Below are positions 1 through 7,928 of a DNA stretch of 64,000 bases, piece by piece. The stretch is from Solibacillus isronensis. GTDB lineage: Bacteria > Bacillota > Bacilli > Bacillales_A > Planococcaceae. The notes beneath the pieces were generated by a model that saw only the letters and a program-made list of their open reading frames with translations, was not told where the DNA came from and searched no databases. The first letter of the stretch is position 1. Every line of letters begins with the position of its first letter. The stretch covers positions 1,054,001 through 1,118,000 of the forward strand of contig NZ_JAMBOC010000001.1 of NCBI RefSeq assembly GCF_023715405.1, written 5' to 3'. The translations under genes were made by a program, and so were the position numbers.

Positions 1-162
1 GAAGATAATGTATCTCCAATGAAAAACCACCGTGCTGAAATTCACAAAATTGAAGTATATGAAATTGAAGATCCAATGGAACGTGAAATCTACGAAACAT
101 ATGCGATCAATCAATTCCAGTCAAAATACAATATCGATAAAGTATTTTTTGAACGCGCATAA
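1..162 (+). CDS. C-terminal end of an unidentified protein
   Basis: Frame 1 is open from the first base to a TAA at 160-162, giving 53 residues that end in KVFFERA. The piece is charged and helical in character (repeated Glu-Ile/Arg-Glu-Ile stretches), with no membrane segment. A clear intrinsic terminator follows 18 bases later, which supports a real gene end. From memory it resembles the tail of short GIY-YIG excision-repair-type nucleases of bacilli, but no catalytic part lies in the window, so that is only a suggestion. Confidence 0.6.
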   Translation, partial: EDNVSPMKNHRAEIHKIEVYEIEDPMEREIYETYAINQFQSKYNIDKVFFERA

Positions 163-180
163 ATTGTGAGACATAGCCCA

Positions 181-222
181 AAAATGCCATTTTCCTCTGA
201 GAGAGAAAAATGGCATTTTTTC
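181..222 (+). terminator. Intrinsic terminator after the first gene
   Basis: A 13-bp stem (181-193 with 207-219, core ATGCCAT/ATGGCAT) and 13-base loop are followed by a T run to 221. It ends the partial gene at the left edge. Confidence 0.85.
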
Positions 223-231
223 TATGCGTTA

Positions 232-337
232 AAAATTGATTACCATTCCGGGACACTTTCCGCGGGCACGGCCTGAGCCTGTAGTCTCAGGCGTCGTGCT
301 GTTCCCGCTGGAGTCGCCCTCCATTCCAATCAATTTT
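232..337. repeat. GC-rich palindromic element with 10-bp terminal inverted repeats
   Basis: The element starts with AAAATTGATT (232-241) and ends with its exact complement AATCAATTTT (328-337). Inside is a GC-rich hairpin: GCGGG, CACG and GCCTGAG on the left pair with CTCAGGC, CGTG and CCCGC on the right around a short loop near 278-285. The base composition is far richer in GC than the flanks and no frame is coding. From memory, near-identical intergenic blocks are scattered through Lysinibacillus/Solibacillus genomes, which would make it a MITE- or REP-like dispersed repeat. Only one copy is in this window. Confidence 0.6.
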
Positions 338-388
338 ACAAAATATCCGTTTATTAATTTACTTCTACTTTTCTGCACAAATCTTTAA

Positions 389-982
389 TTATTCTGCTTT
401 AAATTCGAGCATTTCGTTAATTTTCGATAAATCTTCCATAATGCCTTTTTTCTGATTGGCAATGCCGTCATACCATTTATTTAAAATGTCCTGCATGCCC
501 TTTTCGATTTCTTTACCTTCCGATACGAGCTGTACCATCACGTCGATAACTTTTGTACGTTCTTCATAAAACTTGACGCGTGCCGGGAAATCTTTGCCGA
601 TATTTTGCTTGAAAATATAGCCGAGTTTAATAATTCCGTTATTCATCAGCTGCTCCGAGTAAAGTGTTGAGCCGACAACTGCTAGACGTTCTTTAAAATC
701 CGGATCTTCTTTAATATAATTTTGCATCAAAAGGGCTACCTCATCTGCAAATGATTTAAGTTTGTTGCGCTGGCCTTCCATCAGATCTTTTGATTCCTCA
801 AAAATATTAAGCATCAGCTCTGTATGTTCAAGCATATTTTTCACTTTATTTAATGGTTCTGCACTTGCTCCGTTCAGACGTACTTGAATTGTACGATATA
901 CATACTGGCGTTGTAAGTAAGCCGACAGTAATATAATCCCATTGTAATGAACGCTTGCTTCGTAATGTTGTTGTGTTATCAT
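389..982 (-). CDS. Hypothetical helical protein
   Basis: I do not recognise this 197-residue protein. The ATG at 980-982 is chosen because GGAGG lies eight bases before it; a TTG five codons upstream overlaps that SD. The sequence is soluble, rich in Lys, Glu and Asn, and reads as mostly alpha-helical (MLEHTELMLNIFEESKDLM; KGIMEDLSKINEMLEF), with no signal peptide or membrane segment. It is monocistronic, set between the GC-rich element downstream and the HAD-gene terminator upstream. Scaffold or phage-like helical roles are possible, but nothing in the sequence fixes one. Confidence 0.75.
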   Translation of the reverse strand: MITQQHYEASVHYNGIILLSAYLQRQYVYRTIQVRLNGASAEPLNKVKNMLEHTELMLNIFEESKDLMEGQRNKLKSFADEVALLMQNYIKEDPDFKERLAVVGSTLYSEQLMNNGIIKLGYIFKQNIGKDFPARVKFYEERTKVIDVMVQLVSEGKEIEKGMQDILNKWYDGIANQKKGIMEDLSKINEMLEFKAE

Positions 983-1085
983 AGTAAAATCCTCCAACCG
1001 GTATGTCTATACACTGTTAACAATACCACATATTCATTCACTTGAAAGGAAAAAATTCAAACTATTTTCACTTTTTATATAAAAA

Positions 1086-1118
1086 AAACTCCCGGAAATA
1101 CTCCGGGAGTTTCTCCTT
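1086..1118 (-). terminator. Intrinsic terminator of the riboflavin-like operon
   Basis: An 11-bp stem (1086-1096 with 1102-1112, core CTCCCGGA/TCCGGGAG) with a 5-base loop; on the minus strand it is followed by eight T residues. It lies just after the HAD phosphatase stop. Confidence 0.9.
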
Positions 1119-1122
1119 TCGA

Positions 1123-1695
1123 TTACACCGAGGCATAACCGATCAGTTTATTGAATTCATCCCAACTTGTCAGACGCGTATACTCTACTGCCTGATTGTA
1201 GGACTGATTTTTCACAATGACTTTCGTTGAACTCCCCGCCAATGTGTTTAAAACAGCCGGCTTATCATCTACATAAACGTCCAGTTCCAAACTTTTGATG
1301 ATATCGATTTTCTCATGGTCTGCCATGCCGCAGTAAAAACGCTCATCAACAACCGGGAATCCTTGTGCTTTTACCCATGCACGGGTCTGTTCACAATACC
1401 CTTTTGGACGAGACGTTATATAATAGATTTCATGTCCTTCATCTGCCAAAGCATTTAAAACTTCCTTTGCCCCTTCAAAGCTTGGACAGTCCGTGAAATA
1501 GATTTCTTCCATCGTATCTTTCCACATTTGGCTGCCTTCTTCATTTGTTAATCCAAATGGTGCGTGAATTTCGACAGTAGGGATTGTATCGAAAACATCT
1601 TCGCCAATCATCTTGTTCAATTTCTTATTATATAATTGAAAAGCATGTCGACGTAAATCGATTAATGTATCATCAATATCAAAACCAAATTTCAT
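1123..1695 (-). CDS. HAD-superfamily phosphatase, 5'(3')-nucleotidase-like (YqfW type)
   Basis: A 190-residue haloacid-dehalogenase hydrolase. The DIDDT catalytic motif sits near residues 6-10 (nucleophile and acid aspartates), the motif II region is ITSRP, and the C-terminal acidic motif is VDDKP. Size and motifs fit the NT5C/YqfW nucleotidase group. Start: ATG with AGGTG six bases before; the GTG nine bases upstream abuts the previous stop and has no SD. It is the last gene of a four-gene operon, one SD-length after the FAD monooxygenase. By context it could dephosphorylate the RibD product, because riboflavin synthesis needs a HAD phosphatase at that step. That role is inferred. Confidence 0.85.
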   Translation of the reverse strand: MKFGFDIDDTLIDLRRHAFQLYNKKLNKMIGEDVFDTIPTVEIHAPFGLTNEEGSQMWKDTMEEIYFTDCPSFEGAKEVLNALADEGHEIYYITSRPKGYCEQTRAWVKAQGFPVVDERFYCGMADHEKIDIIKSLELDVYVDDKPAVLNTLAGSSTKVIVKNQSYNQAVEYTRLTSWDEFNKLIGYASV

Positions 1696-1704
1696 ATATC
1701 TCAC

Positions 1705-2781
1705 CTAACTTAATACGAGAAAAGCTTCATGGAACTTTTGCTCTTTTTCTATTTGTATAGCCTGAATTTTTTCGATTTGTTTTTTTCGTGCCGTTGCGCA
1801 GCTGACAAAATCAAATTCCTCATTTTCCAGCAGCATTTGTGCCAGCACATGGGCATCCATTAACGAACTATTTAATCCGTAAGCGCCAGTCGGAGTCATC
1901 GTATGAACAGCATCACCAATTAATGCGACACCTTCTTTTCCCCATTGTTCGGTCGTACTGCTGAATACATCAAGCAGCACAAAGTCTTTCCAGGACTGAA
2001 TATGCTCCTGTACGACGGGTGCCAATTGAGGAAATGCTTTTACGAGTTTTTCTATAAACAGTATAAACGGCTGTTTACGTAATTCCGGATAGCTTCCCTT
2101 TTCGATATTCCAGCCGATTTGGACGTATCCTTTTGCCTGCGTAAACAAGGAAATTTGCATGCCGTCAACTAAGGCCATTTTAATTGAAGGAGTCCAATTT
2201 TCAGGTGCCGGTATTCTCGCCCAAAGCAAGTCATAGCCATGATCACGGATTGTTACATCCAAATCCGCCAATTTTCTCACTGTGGAATAGCGTCCATCCG
2301 CACCGATGATCAGCTGTGCTTCAATTGTAATATCAGCATCACCTTGTTTAGCGCGAACCGCTGTATATTGTCCATGCTCGTTTTGAATAAGCTCTTTAAC
2401 CGTTGTATTCAATAAGTAGCTAAACTTTGGATAGCCTTTTGCCTGCTCAATAATTGCCTGAAGTAAATGAGTTTGCGGAACATGGATACCTAAATGGCCT
2501 ACAGCCGGATCCGGTTCAATTGTTTTAAACTTTTCACCGCTCATCCAATATTCCAATGTTTCCATGCGAAGCAAACCGAGCTGTTCAATTCGTTCGAAAA
2601 GCTCGTACTGTTTAAGAATCCGCTCGCCTTCTTCATTTAAATGTTCCCCGCGGAATGCCTTCGCAAAGTCATTAGTCCGCTCAATTAAAAGTACCGACAC
2701 ATTATTTTTCGCCAAAATATTGGCAAGCAGTGCACCGCCCGGACCACCGCCAACAATGCAAACATCCACTTTTCTATTCAT
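1705..2781 (-). CDS. FAD-dependent monooxygenase (PHBH/UbiH-like)
   Basis: A 358-residue group A flavoprotein monooxygenase. The Rossmann FAD fingerprint is VGGGPGG (residues 10-16), followed by LLIER at the ribose-binding glutamate; the second signature is GADGRYS (mid-protein) and the third is LIGDAVHTMTPTGAYG near 285-300. These enzymes hydroxylate aromatic or heteroaromatic substrates with NAD(P)H and O2. The ATG overlaps the end of ribD by eight bases, so the two are probably translationally coupled. A hydroxylase is not part of riboflavin synthesis. Its position between RibD and a phosphatase suggests the operon makes a modified pyrimidine/pteridine-type product, or that it has been co-opted for flavin chemistry. 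The substrate cannot be read from the sequence. Confidence 0.88.
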   Translation of the reverse strand: MNRKVDVCIVGGGPGGALLANILAKNNVSVLLIERTNDFAKAFRGEHLNEEGERILKQYELFERIEQLGLLRMETLEYWMSGEKFKTIEPDPAVGHLGIHVPQTHLLQAIIEQAKGYPKFSYLLNTTVKELIQNEHGQYTAVRAKQGDADITIEAQLIIGADGRYSTVRKLADLDVTIRDHGYDLLWARIPAPENWTPSIKMALVDGMQISLFTQAKGYVQIGWNIEKGSYPELRKQPFILFIEKLVKAFPQLAPVVQEHIQSWKDFVLLDVFSSTTEQWGKEGVALIGDAVHTMTPTGAYGLNSSLMDAHVLAQMLLENEEFDFVSCATARKKQIEKIQAIQIEKEQKFHEAFLVLS

Positions 2782-3889
2782 ATAAACCAGCCTTCTTTGG
2801 ATAGGCTATAATACGCAAATCTTCCCCGATGCGAGTGACTTCACCGAATTCAAGCTGGCTAGCCAAATCGATGGTTTCCACATCAGATCCGGTAAACGGC
2901 GTAATGGAGTTTTTCCCTCCCAATACTTTCGGAGCGACATATACCATATACTGGTCAATGAAGCCGCCTCGTAAAAATGATGCGTTCACATTGCCGCCAC
3001 CTTCAACAAGCAGATGCGTAATGCCCTTTTTATATAATGCTTTCAACATATCCTCTATTTTCAAGCCTGTTGATTCTTTTTCCACACGGATAATTTCAAC
3101 ACCGTTGCGTTCCAGCTGCTGTGCCTTTACCGTATCTGAATCAAGTGAAGTGACAATGATTGTACGAGCTTCTGTCGTATCCGCAATATGCGCATCAACC
3201 GGTGTTTTCAAAGTACTGTCCAAGACTACCCGAATCGGGTTACGACCTTGTCGATTATCCTTTAAACGAGTAGTCAGTTTCGGGTTGTCATTTAAAACTG
3301 TTTGTACACCGACTAATATCCCGTCCACTTCATGACGCAATTCATGGACATCCGCACGTGCTGCTTCACCTGTAATCCATTGTGAATGCCCGTTATATGT
3401 CGCGATTTTGCCGTCAAGTGTCATGGCGAATTTTGCAACGACAAATGGACACTCTGTCAGCATATTATGAATAAAACGTTCATTCAGCTTTTGAGCTTCC
3501 TCCTGAAGAACTCCAACCTCCACTTCGATTCCCGCTTCACGCAACAGGCGAATACCGCGCCCTGCCACTTCAGGGTTTGGATCTTCCGTTGCAACAACAA
3601 CGCGTTTAAATCCGCTTTCTTTCAGCAGCTTCGCACATGGTGGTGTTTTACCGTAGTGCGAACACGGTTCCAATGTGACATAAATGGTCGCGTCTTTTGT
3701 AAGCTCGCCTGCCATGTTCACCGCATGAACTTCAGCATGGGGTTCCCCTGCTTTTCGATGAAGTCCTGTACCGACGATGACGCCATCTTTCACGATGACG
3801 GCTCCTACTAACGGATTTGGATTGGTATTCCCTCTGGCACTTGCCGCCAATTGAAGCGCAAGTTGCATATAGTCCTGATCAGTTTTCAT
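2774..3889 (-). CDS. ribD: Bifunctional pyrimidine deaminase/reductase RibD
   Basis: A full-length 371-residue RibD. The N-terminal deaminase has zinc/catalytic residues H51-A-E53, C76 and C85 in PCSHYGKTPPC. The C-terminal reductase begins near residue 148 (KFAMTLDGKIA) and contains WITGEAAR, ILVGVQTVLNDNP and LLVEGGGNV. It turns 2,5-diamino-6-ribosylamino-pyrimidinone phosphate into 5-amino-6-ribitylamino-uracil phosphate, with NADPH for the reductase step. It is the second gene of the operon, 12 bases after the GTP cyclohydrolase II gene. Riboflavin synthase, lumazine synthase and DHBP synthase genes are not next to it, unlike the usual ribDEBAH order of bacilli. Confidence 0.96.
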   Translation of the reverse strand: MKTDQDYMQLALQLAASARGNTNPNPLVGAVIVKDGVIVGTGLHRKAGEPHAEVHAVNMAGELTKDATIYVTLEPCSHYGKTPPCAKLLKESGFKRVVVATEDPNPEVAGRGIRLLREAGIEVEVGVLQEEAQKLNERFIHNMLTECPFVVAKFAMTLDGKIATYNGHSQWITGEAARADVHELRHEVDGILVGVQTVLNDNPKLTTRLKDNRQGRNPIRVVLDSTLKTPVDAHIADTTEARTIIVTSLDSDTVKAQQLERNGVEIIRVEKESTGLKIEDMLKALYKKGITHLLVEGGGNVNASFLRGGFIDQYMVYVAPKVLGGKNSITPFTGSDVETIDLASQLEFGEVTRIGEDLRIIAYPKKAGLYE

Positions 3890-3901
3890 TAGAAATTCTC
3901 C

Positions 3902-4636
3902 TTACACAGTTAGCTTTTCAACCATCGCGATATGCCCAGACTTTTCTACTTTTGTTTTCAAGTACTGTTCATTCGTTTCCGTAAGACCGCCCCATAAAGG
4001 AATATGGCCATCCGCAAGTAATCCGTTTTTCTGCAGCGCTGCAAGCTTTTTCGGATTGTTCGTAATGAGTGTTACCGGTTTTGAACGAAGCACCTGTAGT
4101 ACACGGATTGCATCATCATATGAACGGACATCATCTTCAAAACCAAGTGCATGATTTGCTTCCACTGTATCAAACGCTTCTTCCTGTAATAGGTAAGCTA
4201 ATGATTTTGAAAACAGTCCAATACCGCGCCCTTCATGATCTGCTAAATAAAAGATTGCGCCACAGCCGTGCTCGACAATCATTTTCATCGATTCATGCAA
4301 CTGATAGCCACAGTCACAACGCTGCGAACCAAAAATATCACCTGTATGACAAATACTGTGCATGCGGATCAATGCATCATCCTGGTTGGCAAAATCTCCA
4401 TACACCAGTACAGAAGACTGCTGGCCAAAAGCTAAATGCATAGACGATACAGATTCTACGACCTGTTCTTTTGTCTGATTTTTTTCAACAGTCGTCCATG
4501 AATACCATTGGAATGTTGCTTCTAGATTTTCTTGTTTTATAGGTAGCTTTACCGGTCCGACTACTGCAATATTTTGCAGATCATCACGGCGTACAAGCTG
4601 AATTTTATCTTCTAAAATAGCCATTATTTTTTTCAT
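3902..4636 (-). CDS. ribA: GTP cyclohydrolase II (stand-alone RibA-like)
   Basis: A 244-residue protein whose residues 75-240 form a GTP cyclohydrolase II domain. Zinc cysteines are C96, C107 and C109 (HSICHTGD..RCDCG); HEGRGIGL, DTVEANHALGF, the D-x-R pair near 169-171 and LITNNPKK follow. It opens GTP, releasing formate and pyrophosphate, to give the RibD substrate. The first ~75 residues show no DHBP-synthase signature, so this is not the bifunctional RibBA of most bacilli. AGGTGA before the ATG supports the start. It heads the four-gene operon behind a promoter with a dyad and has no FMN riboswitch. It could be a second, pathway-specific cyclohydrolase. Confidence 0.92.
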   Translation of the reverse strand: MKKIMAILEDKIQLVRRDDLQNIAVVGPVKLPIKQENLEATFQWYSWTTVEKNQTKEQVVESVSSMHLAFGQQSSVLVYGDFANQDDALIRMHSICHTGDIFGSQRCDCGYQLHESMKMIVEHGCGAIFYLADHEGRGIGLFSKSLAYLLQEEAFDTVEANHALGFEDDVRSYDDAIRVLQVLRSKPVTLITNNPKKLAALQKNGLLADGHIPLWGGLTETNEQYLKTKVEKSGHIAMVEKLTV

Positions 4637-4660
4637 CTTATCACCTTTATTTTTTATTAA

Positions 4661-4706
4661 GTTACTTTATGTAACCTAGTTTACAATAATAAGCGTTTAA
4701 CGTCAA
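4661..4706 (-). promoter_or_regulatory. Promoter plus candidate operator of the riboflavin-like operon
   Basis: Reading the minus strand: -35 TTGACG (4706-4701), 17-bp spacer, -10 TAAACT (4683-4678), then the dyad GTTAC-N5-GTAAC at 4675-4661, which would cover the transcription start. A repressor bound there would block initiation. The half-sites are of the size used by MarR/HxlR-type dimers; the family is a guess. No regulator gene is adjacent, and the 5' UTR is too short for an FMN riboswitch. Confidence 0.55.
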
Positions 4707-4708
4707 AT

Positions 4709-4740
4709 AAACCAGAACTATCAATTGATAGTTCTGGTTT
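4709..4740 (-). terminator. Perfect palindrome, probable terminator of panF
   Basis: A 32-bp perfect palindrome (AAACCAGAACTATCAA and its complement) lies 31 bases after the panF stop. The following T run is short and broken, so termination may be partial. It abuts the -35 of the riboflavin-like promoter and could instead, or also, act there. Confidence 0.65.
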
Positions 4741-4771
4741 CTATCATACAGAGCCAAAACGATTCTGGCTA

Positions 4772-6220
4772 TTAAAAATGGTAATCTTCTATTTTTTTCA
4801 CCTTTTGAGCAATCATACTTACTGCTACAAATGTGATAAGAGAAGCTATAATCGGAATTGTTACGGAATGCATGCCATAAATATTTTCCGCAAAACGGTA
4901 GATGACAATATATAATGTCAGGCCGACAATCATCGAACTGATAGCCCCGTATTTATTTGCTTTCTTCCAATACAGGCCAAATACAACACTCCATAAAAAG
5001 GCTGATTCCAGTCCGCCGAACGCAAACAAGTTCAGCATGATTAACAGCTCTGGCGGTTTGACGGCGAAAATAACTACCGCGATCCCAATAATGCTCGTCA
5101 CCCAGAAGCTGCGGTTTTTAATTTGTGCATCACTTGCTTTCGGATTGATATAGTTTAAATAAATATCTTTTACAACTGTTGAACTAACTAGAATCAGCAA
5201 TGCATTGACCGTCGACATGATGGCTGCCATTGGAGCTGCGAGTACGATTCCTGCCAATACCGGCGGCAGCACTTCCAATGTCAGCAATGGCATCACTTTA
5301 TCGCCGACTTCAATTCCAGGCATAACCGGACGTGCAAATACACCAATTAAATGCATGCCGAACATAATTGTACCAATCCCGATTGTACCTATTAGAATTG
5401 CTTTATGTAAGCTTTTCGAATCTTTGTAGCTCATCGCACGAACTGCAATTTGTGGCAAACCGATCACACCTAGTCCAATTAAAATCCAAAATGTTGATAC
5501 ATATAATGGTGTCAGATTTTGTTCTGCACCAAATGGAGTCACTAAATTCGGATTTTCTGCTACCAGTCCTTGCATAATCGTGTCAACACCACCACCGGCA
5601 ATGACTGTAGCAATAAGAAGGATGACCGTACCTACAATCATAATCGATCCTTGCAATGCATCCGTTAACGCGACAGCCCGGAAACCACCGATAATTACAT
5701 AAGCCAAAACAGCTACCGCAAAAATGAGCAATGCATTTATATAGGATAGTCCTGTCAATGATTCAATCAGACGTGCACCACCTACCCATTGTGCTGTCAT
5801 CGATGCAAAAAGGAAAATAATGATGCTGATCGCCGATAAAATAACGATTGTATGACTGTCATAGCGTTTCTTTAAAAAGTCGATTAATGTAATGGCTTCA
5901 ATACGGCGTGCAACAATCGCAAACTTCTTGCCGAGCACCATTAAAACAAAATAACCTGCAGGCAGCTGTGCCATTGCTAACAGAACCCATCCAAGCCCTG
6001 TATTATAGGCCACACCCGGGCCCCCGATAAAACTTGAGGCACTCCCATATGTCGCCATCATCGTCATCGCCAGGATGAACCCGCCCATTTCTCGGCCGCC
6101 TAAAAAATACTCCTGTAAAAACGAATTAGATGTGCGTACTTGGCGATTTGCCCAAATACCGATGCCAAAAATGATGATTAAAAATATTAATAATGGAATA
6201 ATAACAGACCAATGTATCAT
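4772..6220 (-). CDS. panF: Sodium/pantothenate symporter PanF
   Basis: A 482-residue sodium:solute symporter with about 13 membrane segments. The match to PanF runs throughout: NSFLQEYFLGGREMGGF, TYGSASSFIGGPG, GLGWVLLAMAQLPAG, VIGLPQIAVRAMSYKDSK, LAAPMAAIMSTVNA and LNLFAFGGLESAFLW. It imports pantothenate with Na+, feeding coenzyme A synthesis. GAGGAGG precedes the ATG. The start overlaps the stop of yhdT by four bases (ATGA), the classic yhdT-panF arrangement. Confidence 0.95.
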   Translation of the reverse strand: MIHWSVIIPLLIFLIIIFGIGIWANRQVRTSNSFLQEYFLGGREMGGFILAMTMMATYGSASSFIGGPGVAYNTGLGWVLLAMAQLPAGYFVLMVLGKKFAIVARRIEAITLIDFLKKRYDSHTIVILSAISIIIFLFASMTAQWVGGARLIESLTGLSYINALLIFAVAVLAYVIIGGFRAVALTDALQGSIMIVGTVILLIATVIAGGGVDTIMQGLVAENPNLVTPFGAEQNLTPLYVSTFWILIGLGVIGLPQIAVRAMSYKDSKSLHKAILIGTIGIGTIMFGMHLIGVFARPVMPGIEVGDKVMPLLTLEVLPPVLAGIVLAAPMAAIMSTVNALLILVSSTVVKDIYLNYINPKASDAQIKNRSFWVTSIIGIAVVIFAVKPPELLIMLNLFAFGGLESAFLWSVVFGLYWKKANKYGAISSMIVGLTLYIVIYRFAENIYGMHSVTIPIIASLITFVAVSMIAQKVKKIEDYHF

Positions 6221-6480
6221 TTTTGCTCATCCTCCTCTTCAAGTGAAATGTCTTTGAAGAAAAGCTTCATCGCAATCCAGATGGCAATAATCATGAAAAT
6301 TGTTCCTGCGATACAGCTATAGAAAAACCAAGCCGGGAATCCGAATACGTAATCATATTCTAGCGGGTCACCGGAACCGAGTCCATATGCAAATCCGAAC
6401 CAGATTGCAAAATTGATGATGACAAGCACGACACCGATCAGTGCTTCTTTATGTGCGATTTTAAAACGCTTATCCTGCAC
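6217..6480 (-). CDS. yhdT: YhdT-family membrane protein (DUF997), PanF partner
   Basis: An 87-residue protein with two membrane segments (ALIGVVLVIINFAIWFGFAY; AWFFYSCIAGTIFMIIAIWI) and an acidic C-terminus ending EEEDEQK. The GTG at 6478-6480 is preferred: AAAGG is nine bases before it, whereas the ATG three codons upstream directly abuts that SD. The resulting N-terminus QDKRFKIAHKEA also lines up with known YhdT starts. It is co-transcribed with panF and overlaps it by four bases; the family is almost always found there. Its precise function is not established. Confidence 0.88.
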   Translation of the reverse strand: MQDKRFKIAHKEALIGVVLVIINFAIWFGFAYGLGSGDPLEYDYVFGFPAWFFYSCIAGTIFMIIAIWIAMKLFFKDISLEEEDEQK

Positions 6481-6649
6481 ATTAAACATCCTTTCTGTAT
6501 ACCATTTAAATCTGCTGTAATTTCAGATTCATGAGGGGATTTTAAATCGCTCTAAAGTGTTCAACCATATTTCAGAGACTTAACTTCTCTATTCTACGTT
6601 GCAAAACCGCGAAAGAAAAGTCTTTATCGACGATTTGTCTAGCAAAAAT

Positions 6650-6682
6650 TGAAAAAACGTCGCCTAAATTTATTAGACGACG
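6650..6682 (-). terminator. Intrinsic terminator of ddh
   Basis: Stem of about 10 bp (6658-6667 with 6673-6682, CGTCG/CGACG core) with a 5-base loop, followed on the minus strand by six T residues, 12 bases after the ddh stop. Confidence 0.88.
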
Positions 6683-6694
6683 CTTGTTTGAAAA

Positions 6695-7678
6695 TTACAG
6701 TAATTCTTTGCGTAAATCTGCTGGGGATTTTGGTGATAATAAACCGTACGGAATATCGAATACAGTTTTTGCACCTTTATCTCCTTTCGCGTGCAATTTG
6801 TATGCAGCACGTGCATAGGCAACGAGAACGCTAGATGTGAACATCGGATTCGATTCAAGCGTTAAAGAAAACTCCATAATTTGCTTGTCTGATTCGCCTG
6901 ATTGACCAGAACGGATAACAAACCCGCCATGTGGCATACCTTGGTGATTTTCTTTAAATTCTGCTTCTGTAATAAAGTTCACCGTTGTATCATAGTCCGC
7001 AAAATAGTTTGGCATTTCTTTAATTTCTTTTTCGATTGTTGCTGCATCTGCACCTTCAGCTAATACAACAAAGCATTCACGGGCATGTTTTTCACGTGTT
7101 GTCAGCTCAGGATTTTCACCGTTGCGAACACGGTTAACCGCTTCTTTAATCGGTAAAGTATATTGTACTGCATTTTTTACTCCTTCAATGCGGCGTACTG
7201 CATCTGAGTGGCCTTGGCTTAAGCCGTCTCCCCAGAACGTATATGTATTTCCTTCAGGCAGAACTGTTTCACCTAATAGACGGTTCAATGAAAATAGCCC
7301 CGGGTCCCAGCCAACCGAAATGATGGAGACTGTATCACTTTTTTGTGCAGCAGCATCAACAGTATCAAAAAATTCCGGGATTTTTGCATGTGTATCATAG
7401 CTGTCGATCGTGTTGAACCATTGCGCAAAATGCGGCACTTGCTCAGGTAAATCTTTTGCAGATCCACCACATAAAATCATAACATCAATCTGTTCCTTGT
7501 AATTCGGTGCATCATCCACTAAATAAACCGGTACATTTGGTGATTGGATGGCAACTGAAGCAGGATCACGACGCGTAAATACAGCTACCAATTCCATGTC
7601 AGCATTTTGACCAATTGCTGCTTCCACACCTCGACCTAAATTTCCGTAACCTACAATACCAATGCGAATTTTACTCAT
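6695..7678 (-). CDS. ddh: meso-Diaminopimelate D-dehydrogenase
   Basis: A 327-residue NADP-dependent dehydrogenase. The N-terminal Rossmann motif is GIVGYGNLGRGVE (residues 7-19); the substrate-domain blocks SVGWDPGLFSLNR, WGDGLSQGHSDAVRRIEGV and MPHGGFVIRSG are those of Ddh. It converts tetrahydrodipicolinate to meso-diaminopimelate in one step, a bypass of the acylated lysine routes seen in Lysinibacillus-type bacteria. GGGGGAA precedes the ATG. It is a single gene with its own terminator, divergent from the gene at 7929. Confidence 0.95.
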   Translation of the reverse strand: MSKIRIGIVGYGNLGRGVEAAIGQNADMELVAVFTRRDPASVAIQSPNVPVYLVDDAPNYKEQIDVMILCGGSAKDLPEQVPHFAQWFNTIDSYDTHAKIPEFFDTVDAAAQKSDTVSIISVGWDPGLFSLNRLLGETVLPEGNTYTFWGDGLSQGHSDAVRRIEGVKNAVQYTLPIKEAVNRVRNGENPELTTREKHARECFVVLAEGADAATIEKEIKEMPNYFADYDTTVNFITEAEFKENHQGMPHGGFVIRSGQSGESDKQIMEFSLTLESNPMFTSSVLVAYARAAYKLHAKGDKGAKTVFDIPYGLLSPKSPADLRKELL

Positions 7679-7884
7679 TATTTATTCCCCCAACTTAATT
7701 ATTTGACGTGTATTCTTTACATAATGATGTAAATTCAGAATTTTCGTCTAAATTATATTTCATCATACAGTTTCATAATTATGAATACAATAATTTTTGT
7801 GATTTTCACAAGAAATGTTATCTTTCGCGTATTGCTTGTATTATTTGCTGAAAAGTGTTTTCATTTTCTATTCAGGTAGATTTT

Positions 7885-7893
7885 TGATATACT
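7885..7893 (+). promoter_or_regulatory. Extended -10 promoter element
   Basis: TGATATACT (extended TG-N-TATACT) lies 35 bases before the ATG at 7929. No good -35 is visible at 17 bp, which fits an extended -10 promoter. Confidence 0.45.
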
Positions 7894-7928
7894 AAGAAAG
7901 TAAAAAATAGACTAATTGGGGGAAAAAC

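Noticed and set aside
2829..3811. Plus-strand ORFs opposite ribD
   Set aside because: Antisense to a complete, motif-rich RibD; no SD and no recognisable protein features.
4641..4708. FMN riboswitch before the riboflavin-like operon
   Set aside because: The conserved RFN sequences are not present, and the leader is far too short for the element.
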